A stretch of DNA of 64,000 bases from Zelopaecilomyces penicillatus (taxonomy: Eukaryota; Ascomycota; Sordariomycetes; Hypocreales; Pseudodiploosporaceae), in assembly GCA_005765155.1 (NCBI GenBank), contig VCCP01000005.1, positions 1,178,001 to 1,242,000 on the forward strand, given 5' to 3'. Both the position numbers and the translations under genes were made by a program. The notes under the pieces were generated by a model, which was not told the DNA's origin, did not search any database, and saw only the letters and a program-made list of their open reading frames with translations. Positions 26,001 to 38,923 of the stretch are shown in pieces; the first letter of the stretch is position 1, and each line of letters begins with the position of its first letter.

Positions 26001-26453
26001 CAGGTAGGGTGTGGGTTTTGCTGGTGCTGCAGCGGGAAAGAGACTTACCTCCATGACGAACTGGATAGGACCAACGAAGTAGGAGAAGAACTTGAGAATC
26101 AGATTCTCCTTCTCCTCCTTCATCTGGTTGAGACCGTACTTGCGACGGCGGGCGATGACTTCAGCCTCAGTAAGACCAACGCGGCTGTCAGTCTGAAGCA
26201 TGTCCTCGGGGATGACGCGACCCATGCCGGGGCCTTGGTTCTCTTCCTCTTCCTCTTCGAGGCCGTGTCCATCCTGGGACTCAAGGTCTTCGATCAAGGC
26301 GTCAATGTCCTCTTCCTCATCGTCGTCCTCGGCGGGAACATCCTTCTTGGGAGGGATGCCCTGGGCTTGCTGGTGTGCTCGCTTCTCATCGAAGTTGCCC
26401 GACTCGATGTTGGTATCGAGCGCAGGAGCGCCGATAGCCTTATCGTCAGCCAT
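23076..26453 (-). CDS. pma1: Plasma membrane H+-ATPase (P3A-type)
   Basis: Electrogenic proton pump of the plasma membrane; ATP hydrolysis sets the membrane potential used for nutrient uptake. Exons (minus strand) 26453-26049, 25576-25346, 25278-23181 and 23122-23076 give 926 residues, close to Neurospora PMA-1 (920). The acidic N terminus (DDDEEEDIDALIEDLE) is followed by the actuator domain with QSAITGES, the phosphorylation motif CSDKTGTLT, the nucleotide-binding motif KGAPLFVLK and the hinge MLTGDAVGIARETS plus TGDGVNDAPSLKKADTG. Ten membrane segments are expected and seen. The last exon codes the regulatory tail SLEDFVVSLQRVSTQHEKSQ across the final 58 bp intron. Intron 1 is 472 bp, the longest in the window. 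Third positions are strongly biased to C and G with almost no TTA, CTA or TCA codons, a mark of high expression. Confidence 0.97.
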
Positions 26454-27144
26454 GGCTGATTTTTTTTGGTTTCTTTCACACGCCTGGAGAGCGTCTGTTT
26501 GTGATGCCAGTGATTTTGAGGGGGAGGGCGATGAAAGGATAGGCAGCAGATTGTTTTAGGATACCGCGTCTGCTTTGTGTCGCAGTAGGTTGTAGGGCAC
26601 AAGGGGGATGAAAATATCAAAAGACAAGGTGGAGGGGAGAGGGGGGAAGAGTAGTGTTAAAGGCACCACACGAAGGGTAGAGGACGTTTATATGCAACGC
26701 ATTCGTGGGTGAAGAGAAAGGGAAAGAAGAAGTGTAAATGTAAGTCGGGGCGAGCAGAGGTATTTCAATGGCGGTTTTTTTTACCTTCATGGCAGCACCA
26801 GCGAACCTACCGTAGTAGCCAGTGGAGCCGTGCGAGCCCACCCTGTCCGGCCCCAGGCACACGGCGACTGACTGAGACGCTGGGCCTGGGGCACAGATGC
26901 CCATCACAGGGACCCCGTTCAGAGGGGGGGAAAGACTCCATCAGCGGCGCCATCATCAAAGAGGGCGAACCACCACCGTCGCGCGGTCGCCGCAGTACAG
27001 TGCGCACAGTGCCCAAGTGTGGGTCATCGAGCTGTGCGAATTGTGTTGCGGCCCGCACGGTGCGCCGCAAAGTTTCTCGATGGCACGAGCTTTTTTTTTT
27101 TTCCTCGCTCTCTCCCCGCTGGAGGCTTGCTGGGCGGAAAAGCT

Positions 27145-27158
27145 TCACACACACACAC
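27145..27158 (+). repeat. CA dinucleotide microsatellite
   Basis: Short perfect CA repeat in the pma1 upstream region, next to a run of T at about 27090-27102. Confidence 0.75.
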
Positions 27159-29243
27159 GCGCATGAGAGCGAGAGAAGGCCCCAGCCCATGGATGGGGTT
27201 CGGCTGGTGCGGGAATTTGACTCGCGCGCACGGTGCTGGTGAGCACAACAGGCGTGGCAGAGCACAGTGCCAGATTTACCAGTGTTGGACTAGCTCCAAC
27301 ACACACGGGTACACCAATAATAAAAAGGTACATCCTACCTTGCCTTAGTACATTACACCCACTATGCCAATACACAGCATTACCGCAACATGTAATCTCA
27401 CAGGGTGCGGAACACCTCAGTGGTCGGTGTCAGTGAGGAGGGGCCCTGCTAGCACCCTACGTAGGCCTGGCGGGTCTTGGCGGATTCGGAACACCCCATC
27501 GGAGATACCTTGTGCTGACCAGGCAAGGTTAGAGCTATGACCGACGACTGGCCTCAGGGTTTAGGTCGCTATGATTCCAGAAAAACAAGAAGAGCCCGTA
27601 CGTAGCACTGTCTGCTCTGTCTGTCTTGCCCGTATCGGCTGGGCCTCGATTATTGTCTGTCCGTGTCAGTTCTGTCAGCTAAGATACCTAATCGCAGGTG
27701 TACAGTAGGATGGCTTGTTGTTTCTTGCCCGGGGGGGGCGTGTGGGATTTGGCGCTGTCGAATTACACCTCGGACAGTACAGTACACACAGGAATCCATC
27801 CATCCGTATCCGTAAGTAACCTCTCATGTCAAATCCCGTTGAGTCAAAACCCACGGCGATGGCGCGAGCGCGCCTCCGTGATGCTCGCTACCCCGTGATG
27901 CGATGGAAGGGAGACTGTTTTTTTTCGTGTGTTTTTGTCTCGCGCATGCCTATGCCGGTTCTATCTGTGTTCTGCCCTGTCTGCCAAGCTTACTACGGTA
28001 CCATACATTGTGTCTGTCTTTCTCGCTGTCGCGCCTTTTTTTTGTCCTTCCTGGCGACGCGACTCCCGGGCACCGCCCATGTCCGTCCGGCCCACGTTTG
28101 CGATCAAACCATCATCCACCCCCCCAGCTTTTTAGGGGGGAGGGGGGAAACAAAACAGAAGGGTTCCGTGTGTCTTTTTTAGCATTTTCCAAGTCATAAA
28201 GCGTCACGAGGTCATGACGAACACAGCAGCGCAAACCTAAAACATAATAGTGAACAGCTACAAAATTTTAAAAAAGGCTAGGCTACTAGGTAAGGTAGGT
28301 TAAAGGCTGACATGTTTTTTTTGGATTCAATTGAGGCGTTCTGCGTCGCCAATTGATAATAATAAAAAATGTAATTTACTCGCTCGGGCGGCAAAAAAAA
28401 AAAAATAACAAGAGACACCACGAGACCAGCTGCATCTCCAATTATGCTTTTCCGATCACTGTTAATTCACTCGCCGAGTCTAGAAGCGAGCGAGCAGCAT
28501 CCAATTTTTAATAAAAAAAAACGGGGACTACGAATTATTACCTACTACCTAACCTAACCTACCCGCCTTTTTTTTACTCCGTTCCCTCATCGCTAAACAG
28601 GAAAAAAAAGGCTTTGTACTCCGTACAGTACGGTATGTACCTACTCTATGTTGTTGTTGTTTTTGGCCTTAGTCTCCCCCCCAGTCCACAAAGGTGGCTC
28701 CCCCATCTCGCTCTTTTTTTTTTTTGTCTGGGCAACGCCTCTTTGCTGAGGCATTTTCGGCTCCGGCTCGCAAAGACGATGACGACACTCGGGCCCCTAG
28801 GCAGGCAGCGGGCGGTCAGCGGGCTTTACTGATGGTGATCCTGCCCGGACCATGAAAGTGTGTGTGCACGTTGTGAGAGTGTGTGTGTGTCTGTTTATTG
28901 TACAGTACAGTATTTGTGGCATCTATCCATCAGTTAGCCTGTCTGTGAGCCTGCCTTCCCTGCCTGCCCGCCATCCCTCGGTGTTCTGCTTAATTGGCGT
29001 AGTAGGTAAGTAGTCAGTAGTTATCATAGATTGTGTGCCTCATACCGTAAATGACAAGAGCGATAAGCAAAGGGCGACGGAGTGGGTGTGCGCGATTGTG
29101 TGACGGCACAATGAAATGATGTCCCGTCATTCATAGTCGCCCATTAATTACAATTCCACTTGCCACCCTCGCCGTCCTCTCTGCTATAATTGTTCGCCCC
29201 GAATCGTAATCCATGGAATCTGACAACTTGGGTTTCAGTCTCT

Positions 29244-29269
29244 CCATTCATCCATCCATCCATTCATCC
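29244..29269 (+). repeat. CCAT-type tetranucleotide repeat
   Basis: Imperfect tandem CCAT/TCAT units, followed by a C-rich stretch with repeated CCCCCAGTC units to about 29301. Lies in the gene-free block. Confidence 0.75.
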
Positions 29270-30528
29270 TCCCCCAGTCCGTCCCCCAGTCCCCCAGCTC
29301 CATGGGTAATGCCCAATTACATCTTATTTTACTAGTAGGCCGTAAAGGTAGTCCGCAATAGTCCATGCTTTTCCTCCTACAAGTAAGCGCCAGAAACCTT
29401 TCTCTCCCCATACCCCGATAAACGTGATGATTGATGCATGGCCATGTAAAACAAACACCGATCAACGGGCGCACGCACCACCCCATTGCCCACACTCGAC
29501 ACAGACAACACGACATGCAACACACCCAGCCCAGCCCTTCCGTTTCCGCCTGTGGAGTGCTAAATTCGGCAGCTGTATGGAGCTTCTGTCCTATCAATGC
29601 CTTTCCATTACCCTCAGTTGTTTATTAGAGTACCAAGATCAGTACGTACACCTATTATCACTGTGCTGCCACCAGGCGGTACTTGGTGGAGGTAGGCACG
29701 TACCGTTCGGGATGACAGCATCGTACTAGTCGCTGTAGCCAGCAAATCACAGCCCTTAATTCCTACCATTACAGCACATCACAGCACTGCCGGTACTTTC
29801 TTCTCTTGGCATTCTACTCGGCTGCTCATCGCCCAATCTCCCACCTCTCATCAACCATCAACCACCATCATCGCCAACGCCTTCGCCATGATGCTACAGC
29901 CCGTGCTCCCTCGAACTCCCTCGCTAGTTCCTGCACTGCTACTGTGCTGCTACTGTGTGTAGCAGGTAGCAGTACGACGTGTACAGACAGACAGTACCTT
30001 CTACCCTTTAACCTTGCCCTGTACGGTAGCGTTATGGTTCCATTGGCACGCCCGACTTGGCCAAGACGAAGCTCTCGGTGATACCTCGCTGCGCCGTCCT
30101 CCATGTCTCACCTCACCTGTTCGGGCAGGGAGCTGCAGTCGGTGGGTTGCGCGTCAAGATAGAGGGAGCCCGTGTGGTGTTTGTCTGCAAACGGGCGCTT
30201 TCCTTTTGTTTTAAGGTTGTTCCAGTTCTGGCAGCCGCTTTTCTCTTTGCAACCCTAAAATACCTACCCATCCAAGTACCGTCGTACGAACTAACACAGG
30301 CAACAGCCCACTGCACCCGTGTCTCATACGCAGGCGGTGCCGTCGCCGACTGGGAGTCTCGACTGCAGGTCCCGATCAGCGGCTTCTTTTTTCTTGCCCC
30401 ATATGGGGTAATTACCATTGTTGCCAAAAGGGTTAATGATATGGAGTAGCTCTAATCCGTACCGCCATTGATGTCGTCTCGTCGGCCACGCGATGTCAGT
30501 TGGGGCCCCATTGCTCACTTTTGGTCAT

Positions 30529-30786
30529 TCAACGAACCAAGCCGGCCGTGCTGATCTGTCGCAATCTCACATCATCAATCTCCAAGTCCGTGATTCGACA
30601 TGCTCTCTCTCGGGCCTTCATTTGGGGTTTCCTTCGTTTGTATGCAACTAACATCTTGGGTGCAATCTCGCCAGCTCTGGACTCAGACTCGCGAATCGCA
30701 TCCATCACAGATCTGCCGTCTGCCAAGCTCTTGTGGGCTGCCATAATTTCCTCTCTTCGCCCTCGCTGTTGTTTCTGCCTCGTCAC
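30529..30786 (-). CDS. Weak candidate small ORF (85 residues)
   Basis: An ATG-to-stop frame in the gene-free block whose product is highly charged and helix-prone (starts MTRQKQQRGRREEIMAAHK, later AYKRRKPQMKARERA). Its composition looks more protein-like than the other short frames nearby. No family is recognised, no intron signals bracket it, and chance occurrence is entirely possible. Confidence 0.15.
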   Translation of the reverse strand: MTRQKQQRGRREEIMAAHKSLADGRSVMDAIRESESRAGEIAPKMLVAYKRRKPQMKARERACRITDLEIDDVRLRQISTAGLVR

Positions 30787-33700
30787 GTCACCCAGCTCTC
30801 TGTGCTCCCCTTGCTTGCCAAGCTGAGCGATCTACTGGTAGTACAATGCACACAACGATAAGGTAAATAAGGTATGGACGTGCGTCCACTCCGGTAGTTG
30901 CAGTATATGCAGAGCCCAAATGAGCATAATTTCGCGTGGATACGTGCCCGGTACAGTCACATGCACTGTTACTGATGCAGCGTCTTGTGTATCTCACTAG
31001 TACCCCGACACGCTACGACCTGCCATGGACAATCCCAGCACAGAGGCCAGTTGGCTGGTTACGGTCGCATTGTTTGCTGCATAATAGAGTGTGCTTCCTG
31101 AGCTTTGCCATTGACAAATTGGCGTCCATCGCCAGCCTGTATAAATTAAATAAAAAACCCACGGAATATCACGGGTTGCAATCGTCCTCCATTTGCAAAT
31201 GCCAGTATTGGCAATATTACTGGCTAACTAGTCTGGCTGGAATTATTCCAACAAGCTTCCATGGCACAAAGAGTTGCCGTTCGCCGCAACACTGTAGGGT
31301 ACGTAGTATGCATATATGCATCCAACTCTCTTATGCCTGCCTTAGTGCCAGCACTAGTAATTACTCAGTCGTCCTCTGCCTAGCTCTTCCAGAGATAGGA
31401 GCTCCTAGGACACTAAAACAGCACTAGCCGGAGCCCACCTCTGTACAGGATGCACTTACTCTGTGACTTCCGTGCTGTCCCGGGGCTCCCGCTGTGCATG
31501 GCACCAATCAGCGTGGTTCCGAATGGCAACTTAGCACCGTGTGTGTGAGAGCTGCCCCGAGGGGAAGCCGACTAATGGTACCGCCACTCGTATCATTCTC
31601 CTCGCCGCGTCGAGTGCTTGACTCTCTGGACCTGGTTCTCCACAGCCCGCTAACCTATAATGGAGCCCCAGTCTATGATCGTGTATGTACATCCCGTGCT
31701 GTACCTACTATGCCTACAACGTGCAACCGCGTAATTAGAGCTTGGTTGACGATTGTCAATCGCTCACGACCACGAGTAGGGATGTGCTCTGCTGTCTGGC
31801 TAGTCCGAGAGTGTGGGGCCTCAGGTCGCTGACAAGTAAAAAAGTGTCAATGCCACCCCACAAGTGAGGAGATGCCAAGCCGAGGATACTATAGGAGAGT
31901 GCCAGGTAGATTAGACAGGCAACAATAACGAGATGAAAAAAACTTCTCTAGCTTTGCAATTCCTATGCGCAAGACTACAACATGTGGTCGTTCGTTATCG
32001 GCCCATGGCAGACTACTGCCGTCTCCCGGGAGCCGCACGGCAAGCTCAGCGCCGTTGCAAATTGGGTTGCTAGGAACTCCGGCAACGGCGGGTCGATTTG
32101 CCATCACCAATTGCAGGTCAGCAGCAATAAGGAGCCATTGGCGCTGACTCGGTAGCAAATGCGCGCCGACCGCGGCAACTAGTAATAATAATCATCCATT
32201 ACCGTAGAAATAGGCTAATGGGACGAGGTGGCTGGTTGTTGTTGGTTGGTTGGTTGTACATGCCCGCCGCTCTGGACGAGTGATAGGAATGTTTTGCTAA
32301 TACATGCATATCTTCTAGGTATGTCAGTGTCCGCCACCCCTACGTCATTGGAATGAAGATTCCCCAATCGTTCGCCTCACTCTTCGAGAGTAGGTCATAT
32401 GTCTTCCCAAGTACTAACAACCAACATAAGCCGGGGGCTGGGAGAAACAACAAGGCACACAGGTACAATATACCCATCTCGCAATTCTGCGCTGTCGGCT
32501 TTGCCGTGCAAGTATGGACCTGTGGGAAACAACAAGGGGACACCTAGTGAATGAGCTTTGCGGTATGCGTAGCTTCAAGTTTGAGGCAAGGCGGTATGGC
32601 GATCGTGTGTTTTGGGGGGCAAAGTACACACACAGTAGTAAGTCTGAATCGAGTGACCAGTCGCACGACAGGACCCGATATCTCGCGCGCAAGCCAGCCC
32701 GGTCGCATTCCCCGGAGGTCTAGAGTTCATTTGCTCTCCCGCGCCTGTTTCCCGGTAGAACGAGTGGAATCATCCTCTATGGACGGTCCGCCTCCCGCTG
32801 CCGCTTGCATTCGACATGGAGACTGGGGAGGCGAAAACTGAATCGCATTTGCTCACGCACAACGCCGCGTCGACTGGCACGTACGCCACGGAGCAGTAAG
32901 AATGCAATGGCAACCTGCGGTTGGGGCCCTGCCTGCGACCATCAAAAGCGAGTCGCTTTGTAGATCACAGACGTGAGCTGGACGGAGGACTAATATCCAC
33001 CCTTGGAACCCGCGTTCTTTCCCATCCTTCCACGCTGCACATTGCTTCCAAGATGGGCATGGGAAGCGGGCAGAAAATCGGCTTGCACTATCCGGCTATC
33101 TCCAATTGGAAGCCCGCTTGGGGTGATGGCCCACCTTGAGCCGGTAAAAACGCCTCTCCACATCGGCGCCTGCGCTAGGATTGAACGTGCTGGTACGAGG
33201 TGACATACTGTTACCACCGTGACAGCTGGCTTTTGTGGACTGTGCAATGCATAGTGTGAGAAGAATGCCAGAATGGGTGAGCGTTTTTCTCCTTTGCTAT
33301 GAGCTGTAGGTATATCACTCTGCTTGCAAGTGTGTCTGGAGATATGTAGGCACCGGGTATGGCGTCTGCAAAAGTGCGCGTGTCTGCCTGCGTGTTACCT
33401 TCCTACCATTGAGTCCGCCTCTTTTAACCGACCCTTTGACCGATTGATGAGAACGAGGCATTTCTGTCAGTTTGGTCACAATTCATCCTTTAAAGGTATT
33501 GCCCGTGGGGAGGACCCGCATTGGCGCAGTGAATGGCCTAGCAGACCACCAAAACGGAAACAAGACCCTGCAGCGGGAGTGTCCATCGATGCTGCGTTGT
33601 CCCGACATCAAGGTCTAGGAAAACACACCATGATAACGAAACTCAGAATGACTGCCACGCAGAAGCTAATACCTGTACACACAAGCATAATAATAGAGCT

Positions 33701-36700
33701 GGGGCGCGATGTAGCATTGATCGACTGAATGTGACAGTAGTGCGGAGCGATGTGCTCAAAATATCCAATGTCTTGATTCTTTTGGACTGGGGCGGCAGCT
33801 CAAAGCACTTCGTTCATTTCATTCAATCATTCCTTGACTAGCGGCGCTCGTTGCTTCTTTTGTGCCTCACTTCATTCGTTCAGCCGTCCAAGAGGGGCCT
33901 GCATGCTGGACCATCTTGGCGATACGGGGCGATTCTGGTTGAAATGAGTGGTCTGGTTTACCAGCAGACCATTTGCGAATAATTTGCCCCCGCGATCTTG
34001 ACGCTTGATTAGAGATATGCCGGGGCAGGCACGAGGGAGAAGATGAGCATACCCGGCAATTGTGTCATGGCCCTGATTCGGGTTCCAATTCAGCTTCTGG
34101 TTCTCACTTGTTTAGGTTCGGTTTCCAGTATGGATCTTGAAATACAGACAACAGCAGCTCCATCTAAGTGTACTTCTATGTTGGTGTTGTGAGGTTGTTG
34201 AGATTCTGTTCAAGGCTCAACGGCTGGCTGGTACTGGTGGTGCATCAATACACCAACTGGCAGGCACGATCAAGCTGAGCGGCAGGCAGTAAGCAACAAC
34301 TCCAGCTCTGACCTCAATAATAGTAGGTCAACTTCTCAGACTAGGTCGTACCTACCCGATATAGGGCTGGCCCACCGTGGAATTATCTACGTTTGAAAGA
34401 GGTGATGGGAGCAGATCCCAATGTCATCTCTTCAAGCTTCTAGCACTACAGCAAGGCAGCTCCCACCTATTGATTTGTTACTTGATCCTTTGCCTTCTCA
34501 ATTGCGATACTGAAAAGCCGTTAAAGTGCGCTTCTCAACTCCTTGAGATTCAAAAGGGCCAGCAGGGGTGAGCTGTTCAGCCTCGCCATCAGCCGGTTCC
34601 GACATAACCGATCCTCCGATTTAGCATATGTACGTGAGAGAGACCTTGCCCGGCAACCGATTGTGCCGTGTCTGCCAAATGCACACTGGTCCAGGCCCGG
34701 CGCCACGATAGTTGCCGTCATTCCCGTTGTTTCCCAGGGCCTGAAGACGTTTGCTTAAGATGATGCCTATTAAAGTCGTGTATGCTGACTACCTAGCCCC
34801 CACCGAGCCCAAGACTGGATGCTCATTTGAGTTAGATTGTATCATGACGTTGTCAACTGTACATTTGGTGCGCCATCATTATTGTCGAGCAGTAACGACT
34901 CTCAGAGCAACGGTAAATGGAAGAGCCGTCTTGGGTATGATCAACCAAGTACCGAGGTCTGTGCCATTGTCTCCGATTCCCGACTGCTCGAGTGCAGCGC
35001 ATCCAAGTATAATTACACAGGAAGCTCCTGAAGCACGCTTCAACCTCAAATGGTGATAATAATACTCGTGCTTGCTACGGGCGACACAGACAAGTCCAGG
35101 GTCGGCAACGGGGGGCACTAATGCAGACGCACCAACACATCAAGTTGATCTTGCTGGTCAGTTTTGGGTCCCTGGGGCGGACAGGGCGGCCCAGTCTGGT
35201 TCTGTTCTCCATTGCCAGCCAGCAAAACCAGCAAGCGCCATTTTCCGCCTCTTCAATTTTACTGGGCCTTGATGCAACTGCGTTGCCGAGGGATGGAACA
35301 AAAATATGGGCCGTATCTACGCGTGACACCTCTCAGAAGAAGAAAATTGTCGCACCTCAGGTGCTCTAGAAGCCAGATAGAAGCCGGCGAAGCGAGTGAA
35401 CTCGGCCAAATCTACATGTGGGAAGCTCGGCACCGTTAAGATACTAACAGTGCCAGAACTCAATAGCTTGAGCCATTACCCTCACAGATACGTTTCAGCA
35501 CCGGAATCAGACGTCTATAATTCCGATGCACGGTACACCAGCGGTCGAGATGAGCCATCGGCCGGACGATGCCGCTTCCTCGACCTTTAAATTCCAAATG
35601 CGACCATATGGGGACCAGAACAAGGGGTATTAGCCGTGAGCACCCTGTGCTGTGAGCAGCACAAGCAAGACGTTGGTTCTCGGCGGCCATGCTCCTGCGA
35701 GTATGAGGTATTACACATCGTGGCTGGCTTTTTGTTCACGTAGCTGTTAATTAAGAGCCCGCACATACTATTACTAGGCTGTCATATTGTGCTTGAGCCA
35801 CGTCCTGAAACGTCCTTGAGGCGCTCAGACCGTCGTTGTTTCTGCAACGCTTTGGCGGCTCTTGTTTCCCTATTTTAAACTTGATTACTTCTAGGCTTGC
35901 TTATCTGTTTTGAGGATTGCGCTGCCGTTACATCCCAATTAACTGCCGTCGATCGCTCATCAACTCTGAAGTCCTGGTTTCATGCTTTCCATGATGCTGG
36001 TAGGGAATGTCGAACTGGGCCAGGGTACCAATCGGCGGTTTGGCAATTTACTGGCTTGGCTAGCCCAGACAAGGACGGGGGGGGTGCAGGGTCTCGATAA
36101 GGGAGAGCGAGTCGTTGGTCAACGTGGGCGAAAGTCGCCCAACTGAGTTCATTTACACACAACATCTGTATGAAGTACTCCGTACCGGCACTAACAATCG
36201 GCCACCCCGAACTGCCAAAGCTGGTGCGAGCCCACCTCAAAATTACTAGTCGCCATTGCCGATGATGGCGCATCGCGCATTTGCCCGCCTCGCGCGCCAA
36301 TGAATTGTAGTCCCTACCGGATAGGCCCGAAGCTGCTAGGGAAGTGACGACGTGAATGTGTTGCAAGCCAAATATGTTAACAATGCGAGTTACGTCGCAT
36401 ATATCTTAGAGGATTTCTGAGAAGGACTCACAATGTCAGCTGAGTGCGTTGACCGCGGGTCGTAAAAAGGAACCTGTGGCAATAAACCAATAATCACGTC
36501 CAAGTTGAGAACAACAGCAAGAGATGAGTCCGTTCAGCAGGTCTTGAAACACGTACATGATTCTTAGTCGTAATACACGCGCGTCATCAACGATTTTGTT
36601 CGACAAATGTTCTGGGATAATTTCTATAGAGAAGGGAATAGAAAAGGGTTTCAAATCGGGTTCTGATGGCACTTTGCATGGGTTCTTGCCACATGGTGAC

Positions 36701-37074
36701 GGCTACGTAGATCCAGGTCATAGCATACCAAGCTTACGCCTCATGCGTTTCAAGAGCTGGTGATGGTGCGTGGTTGACGCACGCCTGTTTCTGCTGCGGA
36801 GATGGACCCTGATTTTTGCTTGTTGAGAGCTAACAGTAGTTGTTGACAGTCTACACTCTCTGTCAGTAGCATCAAAGCAACTACTAGTCAAACGAAAAGG
36901 GGGAGGGTGTGAATAGGAGCATCTCCCTCCCTGCAATGAGGTTAATGCCGTTGCCAGAAACTAGGCGTAAGGAGTGCACGTTCCCTTATGCAATCATTTC
37001 GTTTTGTTTATGGATGTCAAGATAGCCAAGTCGATCATCGATGTGTTAAGGCCTAGTTGTGCGCGGATGAGGTT

Positions 37075-37098
37075 CATGCTCATGCTCATGCTCATGCT
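37075..37098 (+). repeat. CATGCT hexanucleotide repeat, four units
   Basis: Four perfect CATGCT units in tandem, in the lower-GC end of the gene-free block. Not inside a supported gene. Confidence 0.85.
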
Positions 37099-38923
37099 CA
37101 GGAACTGGGGGGTTAGTGGATAATCCACGTTCCGGCCCCTGGATGCAACAAGGAACCATGTCTGTTCAACCCTGAAACGCGGAGTTAGAGTAACGTTCTT
37201 TGACGATGTGGTTGGGGGAGGGGACAATGCCACTTTCAGGGCTGATGTGAATATTATAGGGTAGCAGTGATGATCAATGTTTGGGGCTTTAATAATTACC
37301 TTGACTCTATAAGATCTCTAATTTTAGCATTTCATTATCACGGTGTCGTTGTGAGGATCAATGCACATACCCTATCCCTTGCGTAATCTTTCTGGATATG
37401 GCAGTAGTCATGGCTGCTAGGGATGGGTTTTCTGAAATGACGCTTGGAGAATGCAACACGCGCTCTTATGCTTAACGAAGATTAAGTTAGAAATGAGAAA
37501 ATAAGATTGACGCTAGATACAAGGATGTGATTGGAATTTGAGATGTGGGAGGCATGCCCGGTTTCAAGGTTGAAGTACTTACACTCGACGATGTGCTGTA
37601 GGTTTTCAGCACAACGACTCATCTGTCATGTTGGCCGTACGTAGACCACAAAGGGTATGTGTTCAACGTGAATAAGTTTGTATCAGTAATGGTCAACCAT
37701 TTACCACTATAGCGTAAGTCAAAGCAATTGATATCATGGGGGACTGAGCAAGAAGATAAGGCGAGAGCTCCATGAGTACTTGTTATAGGGGTATGTAAGA
37801 GGGTCACTGTAGGAACCTGCGGTGTATTTTAACAGAGCCTTCCTCTGAACTTTAAGATAGTGACGTATTAAATTCTCTACAGCCAACCAAATAATGGTTA
37901 GTGTCTTGCTCAAGCCGCAAGCAATATCTGTCAAAGGCGCTCTAACAATGGTCTCGCCAAACACACCATGTTTATAACTCAAGCCCTTCAACCACAAGAG
38001 ATGAGAAAGCCCGTAAATATACAATCCAACTACATCAACAGCATGCGTAAAATGATTATGGAAATGGCTGTAAGTTAGACAGACATTCACGTCCATGACC
38101 ATTCATCTATGAAGTGTTTATACCTTTGTTTACAGATATCAGATTCAACAACCCGTCTACCAGGCAGCCTCGTTGCCCAACCATTACAAGAATATGAGAT
38201 TGTCAAACTAGGATAATGAGACTAGAATAGAAGAAGAGCGCACCGGATCTACGATACAAGTGGGAATCGATGGTGGACATTGAAGTTTATGTGGCCAAAT
38301 TTTAGGTTCAATCACTATTGAGAAAACAATATAGTATAGTAGTTAGCGAAAGGTACATTTAGCATTAAATGAGGAAGGTGTATCTTCGCTTGCTTGCTTC
38401 TGTATCTGTGTACAGCGTTTGCCTTTGATCCCCGAGAAGACTTGATGCTGGTTACTTATATCGAGTTGGAAATCACCATGCTGAATTGTCATAATGACTT
38501 ATCGTTGCCGCCCCCTTGGGAATGTTTTACATGTTCAAGTTACAAGTCACAAACACTAAGTAGAGGAAGTGTAGAAAATACCATACTTTTGAACTTTGTC
38601 TCGCTGAATGCTTAACCACCCGTTCCCAAACCATGACCAAGTCGTAAGGATACTATGACGAAGGCCACAGCTTTATATAAAAGATAATAGAGTATACAGC
38701 CCCGACGTGACTGGCTAAACAAAATATAATAAAAGAGCCTTGTCGGGACATGACATGGACACTGTTGCCAGAATAAATTACAAGGCAAACCAAGTGAGCC
38801 GGTAATGGGAAAAAAGCAAATAAAATCATCAACGCCGCCTCCCATTCCATCCATCCAGCTCGTGAGCGTGGGGTATAATCCGAACCATCGTGCCTCCCTA
38901 CACATTATAAAGTTATAGCCGAC

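Larger units (their letters stand above)
26454..38923. other. 12.5 kb region with no supported protein gene
   Basis: Between pma1 and the Nrd1-like gene, which are both on the minus strand, no open frame longer than about 165 codons shows family motifs, and none links to another through plausible splice sites. The first kilobase is pma1 promoter and leader (pyrimidine/poly-purine tracts). Base composition is near 50 percent GC until about 36.9 kb, then falls. Simple repeats occur at 27145-27158 (CA), 29244-29269 (CCAT) and 37075-37098 (CATGCT). I saw no tRNA, 5S rRNA or transposase. Long non-coding transcripts or decayed genes cannot be excluded. Confidence 0.6.

Noticed and set aside
28545..28565. 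CCTAACC repeats as telomere-like sequence
   Set aside because: Only two or three imperfect units, and not the fungal CCCTAA array; a common intergenic word.
33515..33545. tRNA A-box-like word (TGGCGCAGTG) in the gene-free block
   Set aside because: No B-box follows within tRNA length and no cloverleaf can be drawn.
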